Positions 35,580 to 44,166 of a stretch of DNA of 64,000 bases are shown here, piece after piece. The stretch is from an uncultured Clostridia bacterium. Lineage in GTDB: Bacteria; Bacillota; Clostridia; UBA1212; UBA1255. The translations under genes were made by a program, and so were the position numbers. The DNA is taken from positions 22,151 to 86,150 of the forward strand of contig CAJFUB010000026.1 in NCBI GenBank assembly GCA_904420095.1. The letters run 5' to 3'. The stretch's first letter is position 1. Each line of letters opens with the position of its first letter. The notes beneath the pieces were generated by a model that was not told the DNA's origin, searched no databases, and saw only the letters and a list, made by a program, of their open reading frames with translations.

Positions 35580-36210
35580 ACCGGTGCAGCCCCTCGACCG
35601 GGAGACGATCCTGGCCGAAGGAAAATGCGAGCCGAAAACATTTGACGTTCCTCTGAAGAAGTATCGAAAAAAATATGTTACGCAATACGTGGAAGCGCTG
35701 AGCCGCCATTATAACGAAATTATTGAGGCCAATGCGAATGAGATCATCAAGCTGGGAGAGGCTTACGCAGAGCTTGCGGACGGCTACAACAGCCTGCTGG
35801 CGCAGTATAATCAGCTTTCCGCCTCCTATATCGTTCTGCAGGATGAAAAAACGAAGGTCGCCGACGCGCTGATCAATGCGGAAAATGCGGCAAAGGAAAT
35901 CGTAGAACGAGCCAAAACGGAAGCGGAACAGGAGCGGCGGGCACTGGAGGAAAAATCGGAGCTCCTTCGCGTCAATATTGTAGATAAGAACAAGCATTTA
36001 CGAAATATGCGCCTGGAGGTTACGCAGATGTGCAACAGCGTAAAAGCGCAGATGGAAGCAGCGCTGCAGGCGATTACGAATAAAATGGACGAAGAAATCA
36101 AATCCTTTAATTACACGGTCGCCTCCGTGGAGATCAAATACTCTTCTGCACAGAGCGACGCGGCCGCCCAGGATACGCCCGAGACTCCCGGAGGTGCGGC
36201 GGCCGGATGA
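35548..36210 (+). CDS. DivIVA-like coiled-coil protein
   Basis: A 220-aa cytoplasmic protein, nearly all helical, with a long coiled coil (about 75-190: EKTKVADALINAENAAKEIV, then ERAKTEAEQERRALEEKSEL). A disordered Ala/Pro-rich tail follows. The pattern resembles DivIVA/GpsB-type proteins without a clear N-terminal lipid-binding motif, so I use DivIVA-like only. The GTG start has aaggagg 7 bp upstream; an ATG two codons earlier has almost no spacing. It lies between thioredoxin and the c-di-AMP genes and overlaps the next small gene by ATGA. Confidence 0.6.
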   Translation: MENQFQIKTLEPVQPLDRETILAEGKCEPKTFDVPLKKYRKKYVTQYVEALSRHYNEIIEANANEIIKLGEAYAELADGYNSLLAQYNQLSASYIVLQDEKTKVADALINAENAAKEIVERAKTEAEQERRALEEKSELLRVNIVDKNKHLRNMRLEVTQMCNSVKAQMEAALQAITNKMDEEIKSFNYTVASVEIKYSSAQSDAAAQDTPETPGGAAAG

Positions 36211-36341
36211 GCGGAAAGAGGAATAACAAAAGACAAAACTTTAATAAAATGATCATCAGGATCATATGCTTCGTATTAGCCATATCCATGGCGGCTACGA
36301 CGCTGTTTCTATTGATACAGTATCTGGTGTATTATATTTAA
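36207..36341 (+). CDS. 44-aa single-pass membrane protein
   Basis: A short gene with a basic N-terminus (MSGKRNNKRQNFNKM) and one strong hydrophobic helix (about residues 15-44), ending in YLVYYI. Its ATG overlaps the stop of the coiled-coil gene (ATGA), and cdaA starts 15 bp after its stop, so it is part of the operon. I know of no named family; a small partner or regulator of CdaA or of the coiled-coil protein is possible. Confidence 0.65.
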   Translation: MSGKRNNKRQNFNKMIIRIICFVLAISMAATTLFLLIQYLVYYI

Positions 36342-36356
36342 AGGCGGGTTGAATCT

Positions 36357-37295
36357 ATGCGGTTGGCGTCGTCGGAGTTCGACAGGATCACGACCTTTTT
36401 GGTGGAATATTTCGGGATTCGAAGCGTGTGGGACGTTTTCAGGATCATCATCGATATCCTGATGATTTCCTATGTGTTTTACCTGCTGATCACGCTGCTT
36501 CGCGATTCAAGAGCCTTCCAGCTGATCAAGGGCGTTATTCTGATTCTTCTTGCTGCGTTTGTTTCCGATCTGCTGCGGCTCTCTACCGTTTCCTTCGTGC
36601 TGAAAATGGTAATCGAGGTTCTGCCGGTCATGCTGATCGTGCTGTTCCAGCCGGAGCTGCGAAGGATTTTAGAGAACATCGGGAAAAGCCCGATCCGAGA
36701 GCTTTTTACCGCGAGCAACCAGAATACGGCGGATCTCAGCATTATGGTAGAGGAAGTTGTAAAGGCCGCTTCCGCCATGGCGGAGGAGAAAACCGGGGCG
36801 CTGATTATTTTTGAGCGCGAAACGAATCTGAGCGAGGTGATCCGGACGGGAACCATTGTGGATTCCAATGTATCGGCGCAGCTGCTTCGGCTGCTGTTTG
36901 TGAAAAACACACCGCTCCATGACGGCGCCGTAATCATCCGCGGAAATAAAATCTACGCGGCGGCCTGTTATTTGCCGCTTTCCAATAATTTACATCTGAA
37001 TAAAGATCTCGGGACGCGCCACCGTGCGGGAATCGGAATCAGTGAAAGTACGGACTGCATCTCCGTCATCGTTTCGGAAGAAACCGGCTACATCTCTATG
37101 GCGCGCGGCGGCGTGCTGACCAGAAACATAACGCCGGATATTCTGCGGAAGCTGCTGAGAGAGGGCCTCGCGCCGCAGGATAAGGGAAAGAAAGCGGGAA
37201 GCAAGGTCGCGGGCCTGTTCCGGCTGGCGGACCGCGTGTCGAAAAAGAGAAAAGATAAAAAGAAACGGGACGGTGACGGAAATGGCAAAACTTGA
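36357..37295 (+). CDS. cdaA: Diadenylate cyclase CdaA
   Basis: A 312-aa membrane-bound DAC enzyme making c-di-AMP from two ATP. Three N-terminal membrane helices (about 25-95) precede the DAC domain (about 105-265), with active-site motifs LHDGAVII (DGA) and LGTRHRAGIGIS (RHR). The C-terminus has a Lys/Arg-rich extension (KKAGSKVAG, then SKKRKDKKKRDGDG) making it longer than the usual ~275 aa. The cdaR frame begins inside its last codons. In Firmicutes, CdaA is controlled by CdaR and often by GlmM; glmM is not in view here. Confidence 0.95.
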   Translation: MRLASSEFDRITTFLVEYFGIRSVWDVFRIIIDILMISYVFYLLITLLRDSRAFQLIKGVILILLAAFVSDLLRLSTVSFVLKMVIEVLPVMLIVLFQPELRRILENIGKSPIRELFTASNQNTADLSIMVEEVVKAASAMAEEKTGALIIFERETNLSEVIRTGTIVDSNVSAQLLRLLFVKNTPLHDGAVIIRGNKIYAAACYLPLSNNLHLNKDLGTRHRAGIGISESTDCISVIVSEETGYISMARGGVLTRNITPDILRKLLREGLAPQDKGKKAGSKVAGLFRLADRVSKKRKDKKKRDGDGNGKT

Positions 37296-38658
37296 CAGAA
37301 TTTTAAAAAGCAAGAGCTTTTATGTCGTCGTATCCGTCCTGCTCGGGATCGTGTCGTGGCTGCTCGTGCTGAATTATACGAATCCAAACGAAACGCGCTC
37401 GCTTGAAATTCCTCTGACGATTCTGAATCCGAACGCGCCTTCGTCCTACGGCCTCAGCAACAGAACGTCGTCGTATCCGGAAAATATTACGGTGAAAGCT
37501 TCCGGACGCTCCGACATTATCGGGAATCTTACGGTATCCGATCTTTACGCTGCCGTGGATTTTTCCGAAATTACGGAGCCCGGCACTGCGACCTTGCAGG
37601 TGAGCGAGCCGGAATGCGCGCGGCTTGGCATAAAAATTGAGGATTACTACCCAAAAACAATCGATTTTACCTTCGACCAGCTGACGCAGCGCAATGTGGA
37701 CGTCGTGGTGGAATACGATAACAGCCTGCTCCGGGAGGGGTACGAGTTTCTTTCCGTGACGGCTGAACCGAGCAGCATACAGATTTCTGGCTTTGCTTCT
37801 GAAATTGACGAGATCGATTGTATTAAAGTGATTCTTTCTGACAGCCTTGCGGAGGATTCCATCGATTCCGACAGAACCGGTTCGTTCATCGGACGCTATT
37901 TCCTGACGAACGGGGAGGACGTGACAGCGAGATACGATACGGAGAAGGTCACCGTTAAAATTGAGGTTGGAAAGCGCGTGCCGGTTTCTTATCAGGTAAC
38001 GGGGACGCCGCATGATGACTATTATCTCAACGAAGATGCCATTGAACCGGAAACGCTGCTTCTGCGCGGTACTGCCGCGGAGCTCCGGAATATCAATGAG
38101 ATCCAGGTGGGAAATATAGATATAACGGGCGCTTCGGAGAATGTGGTGAGGACGTTCGCGGTCTCTGATTATCTCCCGGAGGGGATCACCGCATATCGGA
38201 CGACGGAAATTATGGTTACGGCCGAAATTTTACGCTATGAGGTAAAATCCTTTTCGGTGGATGTCAATTCTTCGATCAGCACGCCGGGCAAGGATACGGC
38301 GTCGTATGTGTACGAATTTAATCCAGAACAATTTTCGATTCGGGTGAAGGGAAAAGCATCTGATCTGAATACGCTTTCCGCGGCGTCGCTGGGCCTTACG
38401 CTCGATCTTACAGGTCTTGGCGTCGGGGAGTATAGAATTCCGCTGGAGTTTACGAGCATCGATTCGGAAAAATTTACTGTAATCGGGGAATATGTTTACA
38501 GCGTGACGATCTCTGCCAATACTACGCCTACGCCGGATATCACGGCAACGCCGGAACCGCCGACGCCTACGCCGGAGCCGCCGTCTCCTACGGAGGAGCC
38601 GTCCCCGGAACCGACCGTTTCACAGGAGCCCGCGGAAACGCCGGCCGCAGAATCATGA
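37282..38658 (+). CDS. cdaR: CdaA regulator, YbbR-domain protein CdaR
   Basis: A 458-aa protein with one N-terminal membrane helix (about 13-32) and an extracytoplasmic part of several YbbR-like repeats (about 40-425), ending in a Pro/Thr/Glu-rich tail of repeated TPEPPTPTPEP-type units. It regulates CdaA and is translated from an ATG overlapping the end of cdaA by 14 bp. The tail may span the cell wall (inference). Confidence 0.88.
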   Translation: MAKLDRILKSKSFYVVVSVLLGIVSWLLVLNYTNPNETRSLEIPLTILNPNAPSSYGLSNRTSSYPENITVKASGRSDIIGNLTVSDLYAAVDFSEITEPGTATLQVSEPECARLGIKIEDYYPKTIDFTFDQLTQRNVDVVVEYDNSLLREGYEFLSVTAEPSSIQISGFASEIDEIDCIKVILSDSLAEDSIDSDRTGSFIGRYFLTNGEDVTARYDTEKVTVKIEVGKRVPVSYQVTGTPHDDYYLNEDAIEPETLLLRGTAAELRNINEIQVGNIDITGASENVVRTFAVSDYLPEGITAYRTTEIMVTAEILRYEVKSFSVDVNSSISTPGKDTASYVYEFNPEQFSIRVKGKASDLNTLSAASLGLTLDLTGLGVGEYRIPLEFTSIDSEKFTVIGEYVYSVTISANTTPTPDITATPEPPTPTPEPPSPTEEPSPEPTVSQEPAETPAAES

Positions 38659-38689
38659 GCGGCTTCGGCGGCCGGATGAATCGGAGCGA

Positions 38690-39898
38690 TTATTGTATTG
38701 TACCCTTTTGCTTTTCCTCGGCAAGGATCAGATCGATCATTCTTCCGTAGCTGTGGACGCCGTCGTCGACATCCATGACGGTGAGATATGTATCGTTCAC
38801 GCTGCCGGTGAATTCGCTGCTGACCGTCTGGTATTGCTGCCAGAAATTGTTTTCCTCCAGACTGTCGAGCCAGATTCCGCTTGCGGTAGCGGTGGAAATT
38901 TCTCTCCAGCTTTTCTGATCATATAGATAAAGCTGATCCATGGCATATGTAAACGCCGTATAATAGCCCGAATAGACAAACAGCGGATTGTCGCTGTGAA
39001 TGCACGCCAGATACGCGATATAATTGGCTTCGTCTTCTCTGGCAAAGCCGCGCTGATGCGCCATTTCATGACAAATCGTGTGCGGCAGGCTCATAATGGG
39101 CGTCTGCGCATTTACAATTGCCTCGGGTATAATATATGGATAAATCCCCGTGATATGAATATTGGACATAACGGAGGAGCTGACCGCCAGCTTGACGCGC
39201 GGATAATCGCGCTTCAGATAAGCGTACTCCTCCGGCAGATTCTGATAGGCATCGAGCGCGTCGTCGATCAGCCGGAACGGATTATAATCCGCATAATTGT
39301 CGTTGATGGTGCCGTCGGCTTCCAGCGCAAGCGGCCGGCGCGCCGCGGCTGCTCTTGCAGCCAGCAATCTGCAGAGCTGACTGAGCTGCCCGACATCGGC
39401 CTCTTCCAATTCATACCCGGCTTTCTCCGAGAAGGTGAGGCTGGTATAGTTGATTCCCCCAAACAGCACAAACGCCGACACAACGACGCAAATAAAGCTT
39501 GACAGCCTGAGAACGAGCTGCACAAGAGGCCGCAGCAGGGAAAAGCCTCCGATCGGGACGTTCTGCTTTTTCCGTATGTAGCATCTGCGGCCGGCGCATA
39601 CCGTTCCGACAAGCATTTTTATAAACCAGAACAGGATTGCCGCAATGCTTGCATAAAGCGCGATTTCCGCGACCGAAAAAGGAAAATAGGCGATTGCTTT
39701 CTTGATCGGCCAGGAGATATAGTAAAAAAGCTTGTCCGTGTAGATTTCGGATATCTTATCCGAAGGAAAGACATATCTGCAAAGCAGGTAAACGCCGACG
39801 GAGAAGAGTGCGAGCCCGCCGCAGACGGCCGCCGCGACGACGGTCCGCCAGAATTTTCTGCGTTCTCTATATTCTGCGATGTCATGGCTTGGTTCCAT
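38690..39898 (-). CDS. DUF3810 membrane protein with HExxH motif
   Basis: A 402-aa protein with three or four N-terminal hydrophobic segments (about 20-40, 58-80 and 105-130) and a soluble domain containing LPHTICHEMAHQRGFAREDEAN. The HEMAH motif plus downstream acidic residues looks like a zinc metalloprotease site. DUF3810 proteins are widespread in Clostridia and Bacteroidetes, with no established function. It is convergent with cdaR (31 bp between stops) and monocistronic. Confidence 0.85.
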   Translation of the reverse strand: MEPSHDIAEYRERRKFWRTVVAAAVCGGLALFSVGVYLLCRYVFPSDKISEIYTDKLFYYISWPIKKAIAYFPFSVAEIALYASIAAILFWFIKMLVGTVCAGRRCYIRKKQNVPIGGFSLLRPLVQLVLRLSSFICVVVSAFVLFGGINYTSLTFSEKAGYELEEADVGQLSQLCRLLAARAAAARRPLALEADGTINDNYADYNPFRLIDDALDAYQNLPEEYAYLKRDYPRVKLAVSSSVMSNIHITGIYPYIIPEAIVNAQTPIMSLPHTICHEMAHQRGFAREDEANYIAYLACIHSDNPLFVYSGYYTAFTYAMDQLYLYDQKSWREISTATASGIWLDSLEENNFWQQYQTVSSEFTGSVNDTYLTVMDVDDGVHSYGRMIDLILAEEKQKGTIQ

Positions 39899-40251
39899 AT
39901 TTTTGCGCCCCTCGCTGTGCGGACTGACAGATCCGCAAATCCCATTATAGCTGATATTAGGATACCATTAAAATGAGGCAAGTGCAATGGGAAAATGAGG
40001 GAAGGAGAGGGAGATGAAGAAAAGTAAATAGAGGCTTATTTGATAAGAACGCGCGCTAAGCTTGAAAATTTGACAAAACGCGCCTGATTGAAAATTTTTG
40101 TGCGATGAGAACTCGCTTCCAAAAGTCAGATGTCCGAGAAGTGGAAATTTTCATATGTGAGTTTACTTGCGTAAGTTTTTTTCTAATCTATAGGACCTCA
40201 TGCGTTGTGATATATCATATTTGCCATTAATGCTTGTGATCGTTGATTATT
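39899..40251. other. AT-rich intergenic stretch at a composition boundary
   Basis: No gene is seen. The stretch holds a direct repeat of ttgaaaattt (at 40062 and 40088), short gcgcg/cgcgc complementary blocks around it, and a poly-T section (near 40175). It marks the change from GC-rich housekeeping sequence on the left to lower-GC sequence on the right. Confidence 0.4.
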
Positions 40252-40854
40252 ATGGAAAGAATGCAACATTATTATACCGTGAAATACGTCGGCTTCCAAA
40301 TCATTGCCGGGTATGTGATTGCAGTATTTTTATTGATCGGTATTTCATTGCATTCCGCTGTTCTTGTAAAAGAGAAACGAAAGCGCATGAGTGCGGTCAT
40401 CGGGACGGCTGCGATCGTTTTTTTTGCTGCGGCCTACTTTGGCGTCTGTGCTTTGGGAAACGGCAGGGATGCAGATCTGAAATATTTTTCGTTTTCTTCC
40501 CCAAGCGGCGAATATTCCATTGTGACTTCGGAAGCGCGGGATTTTTTAGGAAACGGAAGAATCAGCGCTTTTCAGAGGATCAACGCGTTCCTGATGCGGG
40601 AAAAAGGACACATTCAGACCATAGACAGATGGAATTCTCCGTTTTCTGACAATCTGTATTCGATTGAATGGGGCGATGGTCAGGTCACGGTCCATTATTG
40701 GGAAGAGGAATGGGAAGAGAAGATCGCTCTGTTCCTTGCCGCTACCAGTTCACGAAACGGCTCGGCAGGCAAGGATGCCGGTCAGCCTTGTTGGATGCAG
40801 CTCGGTCAGGTTTTCCAGATAATCCCGGTTCAGATGTCAGGCTATAAATACTGA
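40252..40854 (+). CDS. Hypothetical membrane-anchored protein
   Basis: A 200-aa frame with two hydrophobic helices (about 12-33 and 47-68) and an extracytoplasmic domain with SSPSGEYSIVTSEA, resembling the start of DUF5412-like proteins, then IEWGDGQVTVHYWEEEWEEK. The last 30 or so residues (GSAGKDAGQPC onward) are low-similarity and may reflect a frameshift. The ribosome-binding site is poor. It is the only plus-strand gene right of 40 kb. Confidence 0.45.
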   Translation: MERMQHYYTVKYVGFQIIAGYVIAVFLLIGISLHSAVLVKEKRKRMSAVIGTAAIVFFAAAYFGVCALGNGRDADLKYFSFSSPSGEYSIVTSEARDFLGNGRISAFQRINAFLMREKGHIQTIDRWNSPFSDNLYSIEWGDGQVTVHYWEEEWEEKIALFLAATSSRNGSAGKDAGQPCWMQLGQVFQIIPVQMSGYKY

Positions 40855-40887
40855 AAGGTCAAAGGCTTCGAAATAGCCCCAAAGCTT

Positions 40888-41415
40888 TTATTTGCCTTTT
40901 TCTTTTTTTCTATCTTGAAATTTCTCCCTCAAGTTTTTCGAAAGCATATACAGCATTACCCCAATCACTGCGCCAAGAACATTGTGGATAATATCATCAA
41001 ATTCAAATAGGCCCCTATGGGTTATCAGTTGCGTCACTTCAAGAGCTGCTGACAGAATTAAGCTCAGAATAATTGAAAACCAGGCATTCTTCTGAGAAAT
41101 CAGAACAGAGAGCAGTATCCCTATCGGAATAAACAATATAATATTCCAGAAGTTCTCCGCTATCAACCTTGTCATACCGTTTATAATCGCTCTATACGAC
41201 CAAAACAGCGTAAGCTCATAGCGCGGATTCTGCGTGGGTACACGTTCAAAAATAGTGATAGTAAGAACAAAAGAGAGGTAGAAGATGAAGACGGGCAGAG
41301 CAATAGCCTTAGACATCTTCAGCCTTCCGCTTCTATAAAGTAGAAAACATACTATTCCAAAAAACGCAGTAACAGCACTCCATACTATTACATTTTCGGG
41401 CGTGGCTTTCGACAA
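40888..41415 (-). CDS. VanZ-family membrane protein
   Basis: A 175-aa protein with about five hydrophobic segments and VanZ signatures: NIILFIPIGILLSV and SAALEVTQLITHRGLFEFDDIIHNVLGAVIG. VanZ homologues in vancomycin-resistance islands give low-level teicoplanin resistance; most chromosomal copies have no known role. The only available start is a TTG without a clear ribosome-binding site, with a stop not far upstream. No vanA/B-type genes are nearby. Confidence 0.8.
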   Translation of the reverse strand: MSKATPENVIVWSAVTAFFGIVCFLLYRSGRLKMSKAIALPVFIFYLSFVLTITIFERVPTQNPRYELTLFWSYRAIINGMTRLIAENFWNIILFIPIGILLSVLISQKNAWFSIILSLILSAALEVTQLITHRGLFEFDDIIHNVLGAVIGVMLYMLSKNLREKFQDRKKEKGK

Positions 41416-41534
41416 AGCAGAATTAAAATAATAGTCGATGGAAAATCAGCGTCCCTTCAAAATAGTGTTAAATACTATTATATCACTTAAAATTTTGTCT
41501 GTACGAGAGATATCAAGTTTTTGGCAATTTTATT

Positions 41535-42383
41535 TTATAGCTCTACGGTTGCAATTCTCGGCTCAAAGCAACATGTAGGATGAACACATACGATACGAAC
41601 CCCAGATGCCCTCTGCGGACCAACCTTCATGAATGTGGCGAGCACCGATGTATTTCCGCCAAGTCCAAGAGGCCCGATATTAGCCTCATTTACTCTCTTG
41701 GTGATCTCATTCTCCATCTCAGATTGGACGTCATACCTTCCATCCACCTGCGCTTGGAGCATCATGGAGGTTGCCTCAAAGTGAGAGCGACCAACTCCTA
41801 CAGCAAGCGTGCATGGAGAGCATCCAAGCTGCGCTACGCCTTCCTTTGCCCAGTTAACGATTTCATCCAAGACCACCTGTGTGCTGTGCTTGTGAAATAC
41901 ACGATAAGTTTTTGCCCGGATCGCTGGTCCGCCACCGAGCATCAGGATGTGGAGCCGTATCACATTTTCTTCACAACGCTGTAGCAGAATCGGTGATGGC
42001 TCAACGCCGGACGGATCTGGATTCAGACCGCCGCTCTGATCGATCCGGCGGCTGTCGTCACCTATGATCCCCATTGGCCGACCAGGGAGCTTTCTCAGTC
42101 CTTCCTTTACTCCCTGCTTGATCTCATCCAGCATACGCCCTGTCACAGCGCAATCTTGACCAACCTCCAACACAAGGTGCGGAATTCCGGTATCATCACA
42201 GAGTGGACTGCGATTCTTTTCGGCCGCTTCTGCGTTATCCAATATTGTCTGGAGTACCCACTTAGCCTTTTCATTTTGCTCCTTTGCAATTGCATTGCGA
42301 TACGCTTCTTTTTTATCCTCTCGGAATGTCGATCCGGCTTCCACAAGTGTGTCCCTAACCAGGGCGATAATATTACTTTTCAT
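41535..42383 (-). CDS. Fumarase/tartrate dehydratase-type alpha subunit
   Basis: This 282-aa protein matches the class I fumarase / L-tartrate dehydratase / mesaconase N-terminal (alpha) subunit. The three cysteines expected to hold the 4Fe-4S cluster are visible at SPLCDDTG, LLQRCEEN and AQLGCSPCTLAVG. The start at MKSNIIAL is chosen for the upstream ggagg. It is the last gene of the metabolic cluster and overlaps the beta subunit by 11 bp. Substrate (fumarate, tartrate, mesaconate or methylmalate) cannot be settled by sequence alone. Confidence 0.88.
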   Translation of the reverse strand: MKSNIIALVRDTLVEAGSTFREDKKEAYRNAIAKEQNEKAKWVLQTILDNAEAAEKNRSPLCDDTGIPHLVLEVGQDCAVTGRMLDEIKQGVKEGLRKLPGRPMGIIGDDSRRIDQSGGLNPDPSGVEPSPILLQRCEENVIRLHILMLGGGPAIRAKTYRVFHKHSTQVVLDEIVNWAKEGVAQLGCSPCTLAVGVGRSHFEATSMMLQAQVDGRYDVQSEMENEITKRVNEANIGPLGLGGNTSVLATFMKVGPQRASGVRIVCVHPTCCFEPRIATVEL

Positions 42384-42882
42384 AAATGCTCCTCCCGTGT
42401 GCAGCCCCAATAATAGCCGGATACCTGTCAGCCTTAATCAAATGCAATGCTTCCATACCTAACTCAGGGAAGGCGATCACTTTCTCGTCGGTGGTTTTGG
42501 AAGCAAGCAGGGCTGTCACAGGTGGAATCACCGCGTATACTGCATTGTATTCGTCTAATGCAGTTATCGTTTCCTTGTGCAGCTCGCCTTTTCCCAGATG
42601 CAGCTTAATCCCGGCCTTCGAGAGAGGCTTGATACTGCTCTCGATCTCTACCTTGTTGGAAGACGTTGGGCCCACCCCTGCAGGGCTAACAGCCGTGTGA
42701 AAAATAACCTGACCATGCAAATCTATGCCAAGGCTTCCAACGGTCCCTTCTTCAATCATTTTCAGCACCTTCGGAAGCACAGCATCTCGACCACAGAGGA
42801 TATATCCGCTGATTTCAACGGTGTCTCCCACCTGTAGCCTTGACACATCTTCTTCGTTGATTGGTGTCGTTAATTCTATCAT
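42373..42882 (-). CDS. Fumarase/tartrate dehydratase-type beta subunit
   Basis: This 169-aa protein is the C-terminal (beta) subunit partner: LQVGDTVEISGYILCGRDAVLPKVL, HTAVSPAGVGPTSSNKVE and GKGELHKET are family motifs. The start at MIELTTPINEED follows a gaggtg. Here the beta gene precedes alpha in the transcription order, whereas alpha first is more usual. Together with the alpha subunit it makes a two-subunit hydro-lyase. Confidence 0.87.
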   Translation of the reverse strand: MIELTTPINEEDVSRLQVGDTVEISGYILCGRDAVLPKVLKMIEEGTVGSLGIDLHGQVIFHTAVSPAGVGPTSSNKVEIESSIKPLSKAGIKLHLGKGELHKETITALDEYNAVYAVIPPVTALLASKTTDEKVIAFPELGMEALHLIKADRYPAIIGAAHGRSIYEK

Positions 42883-42964
42883 ATTTGTCACCTCTACCTT
42901 AACTTCACAATCCAGACCCAATATATTCCGGCAAAGGTCAGAACCGAGAAGCGCGTAATAGTTT

Positions 42965-44110
42965 TTATTCGTTCACTGCAAAGAGTTTTACATAAGCCCC
43001 TTCATTTTCAATGACTCCAAATGCTCTTGCCCGATTATAGACCTTCTTCGCCCAATTCGTATGAGGCCTGATTTCATTCATTTTGTTTCCTCCTGAGCCC
43101 TTTACTACACCGCCGCTTGTGCCAATGATCTGGCAGGCATCATCGTACTCTTCCTTCGTGACTGCCATTAATGCGTTCACAAACTTGACATGGGTCGGAT
43201 GAATAACGGTGCGGCCAACAAATCCGTTCGCTTTGTCTAAAATCACTTCACGCAGCAGGCCATCAATCTCGTTGTTGACCAGCGGCTTGCGGCGAATCAG
43301 ATAATCCTCCAGGCCATGATCTGGCAGCTTCTCGAACATCAATTCTTTTGGAGCTCGGAAATACTCCCACACTGGGCCAGAGATCACATAATCATTATTG
43401 CGCCCGCAGACATTGATGATATCACTCAGGCACTCACGGACGCACATAATATCATAAAGACTGTAATCGACGCCGCGGCGCACGCCAAAGACGGAGCTGA
43501 AATCTGTGCCGCCGACACGAACCTGCAGCACGAGTTTTTTATACTTATCAAGAATCTTTTTGATACCCATTAACTCGGTCATACGGCTTTCCTTATAAGC
43601 AACCACCGGATCTTCTATAATCGGCATACCATAGAGGATCTCCCCAAAACGTTCATTGAGATACTGCAAATATGCATAATATTCGTAACCATTCTCTGCA
43701 TTGAACTTCGGAAAGTTCACTCCGCAGAGAGATTTGATCTCTTGCTTAGTCAGCTTTTCACCAAATGCCTTGAACTGTGCCAGATTACGGATCCGGACAA
43801 AGATCAGAGGAACCTTTTCGGATTCCAGTGTTCCGTTCTCCACTGCCGCGGTTACTGTCGCCAGCAAATGATGAACATTCTCCATAGCCTCTGAAACCTT
43901 CTCTTCCGGACAGGCATCCTCAAAGCAAAGCACAATGGTCGTAAGTCCAGGCATAGAATTATTCAGTATCTTTGGCGTAAAATCCTTAAATCCAGGCATA
44001 TACATTGTGGCGCCCAAGCAATACTGGAGCAGTTCACGATCCGTGTATTTGTTAAAGCTCATCGGTTCAACTACAAACTCAAATTTTGGATTATACAAAT
44101 GGTGTCTCAT
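42965..44110 (-). CDS. CitE-like C-C bond lyase (HpcH/HpaI/CitE superfamily)
   Basis: A 381-aa TIM-barrel protein, longer than typical CitE (~290 aa). It begins HHLYNPKFEFVVEPMSFNKY and has ATMYMPGFKDF, VLCFEDACPEEK, VRIRN, VLQVRVGGTDFSSVFGVRR and a conserved VGRTVIHPTHVKFVNALM. The Glu-Asp-Ala and R-x-R motifs match the acidic Mg-binding and substrate-binding sites of CitE-like enzymes that cleave or form acyl-CoA or keto-acid aldols. I recall the longer form as the C-C_Bond_Lyase family, usually seen next to TerD-type stress genes; here it is in a metabolic operon. Confidence 0.75.
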   Translation of the reverse strand: MRHHLYNPKFEFVVEPMSFNKYTDRELLQYCLGATMYMPGFKDFTPKILNNSMPGLTTIVLCFEDACPEEKVSEAMENVHHLLATVTAAVENGTLESEKVPLIFVRIRNLAQFKAFGEKLTKQEIKSLCGVNFPKFNAENGYEYYAYLQYLNERFGEILYGMPIIEDPVVAYKESRMTELMGIKKILDKYKKLVLQVRVGGTDFSSVFGVRRGVDYSLYDIMCVRECLSDIINVCGRNNDYVISGPVWEYFRAPKELMFEKLPDHGLEDYLIRRKPLVNNEIDGLLREVILDKANGFVGRTVIHPTHVKFVNALMAVTKEEYDDACQIIGTSGGVVKGSGGNKMNEIRPHTNWAKKVYNRARAFGVIENEGAYVKLFAVNE

Positions 44111-44166
44111 TTACATTTCTTCCTTCCTAATTGACAGGAGCCACAATTGCTCCTTGAGCAGTTCAA

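Noticed and set aside
38521..38655. Short tandem repeat or CRISPR-like array
   Set aside because: The repeated ccg-acg-cct units encode the Pro/Thr/Glu tail of CdaR; there are no spacers.
40888..41415. Vancomycin/teicoplanin resistance locus
   Set aside because: Only a VanZ homologue is present; none of the vanHAX/RS genes are nearby, and lone VanZ proteins are common.
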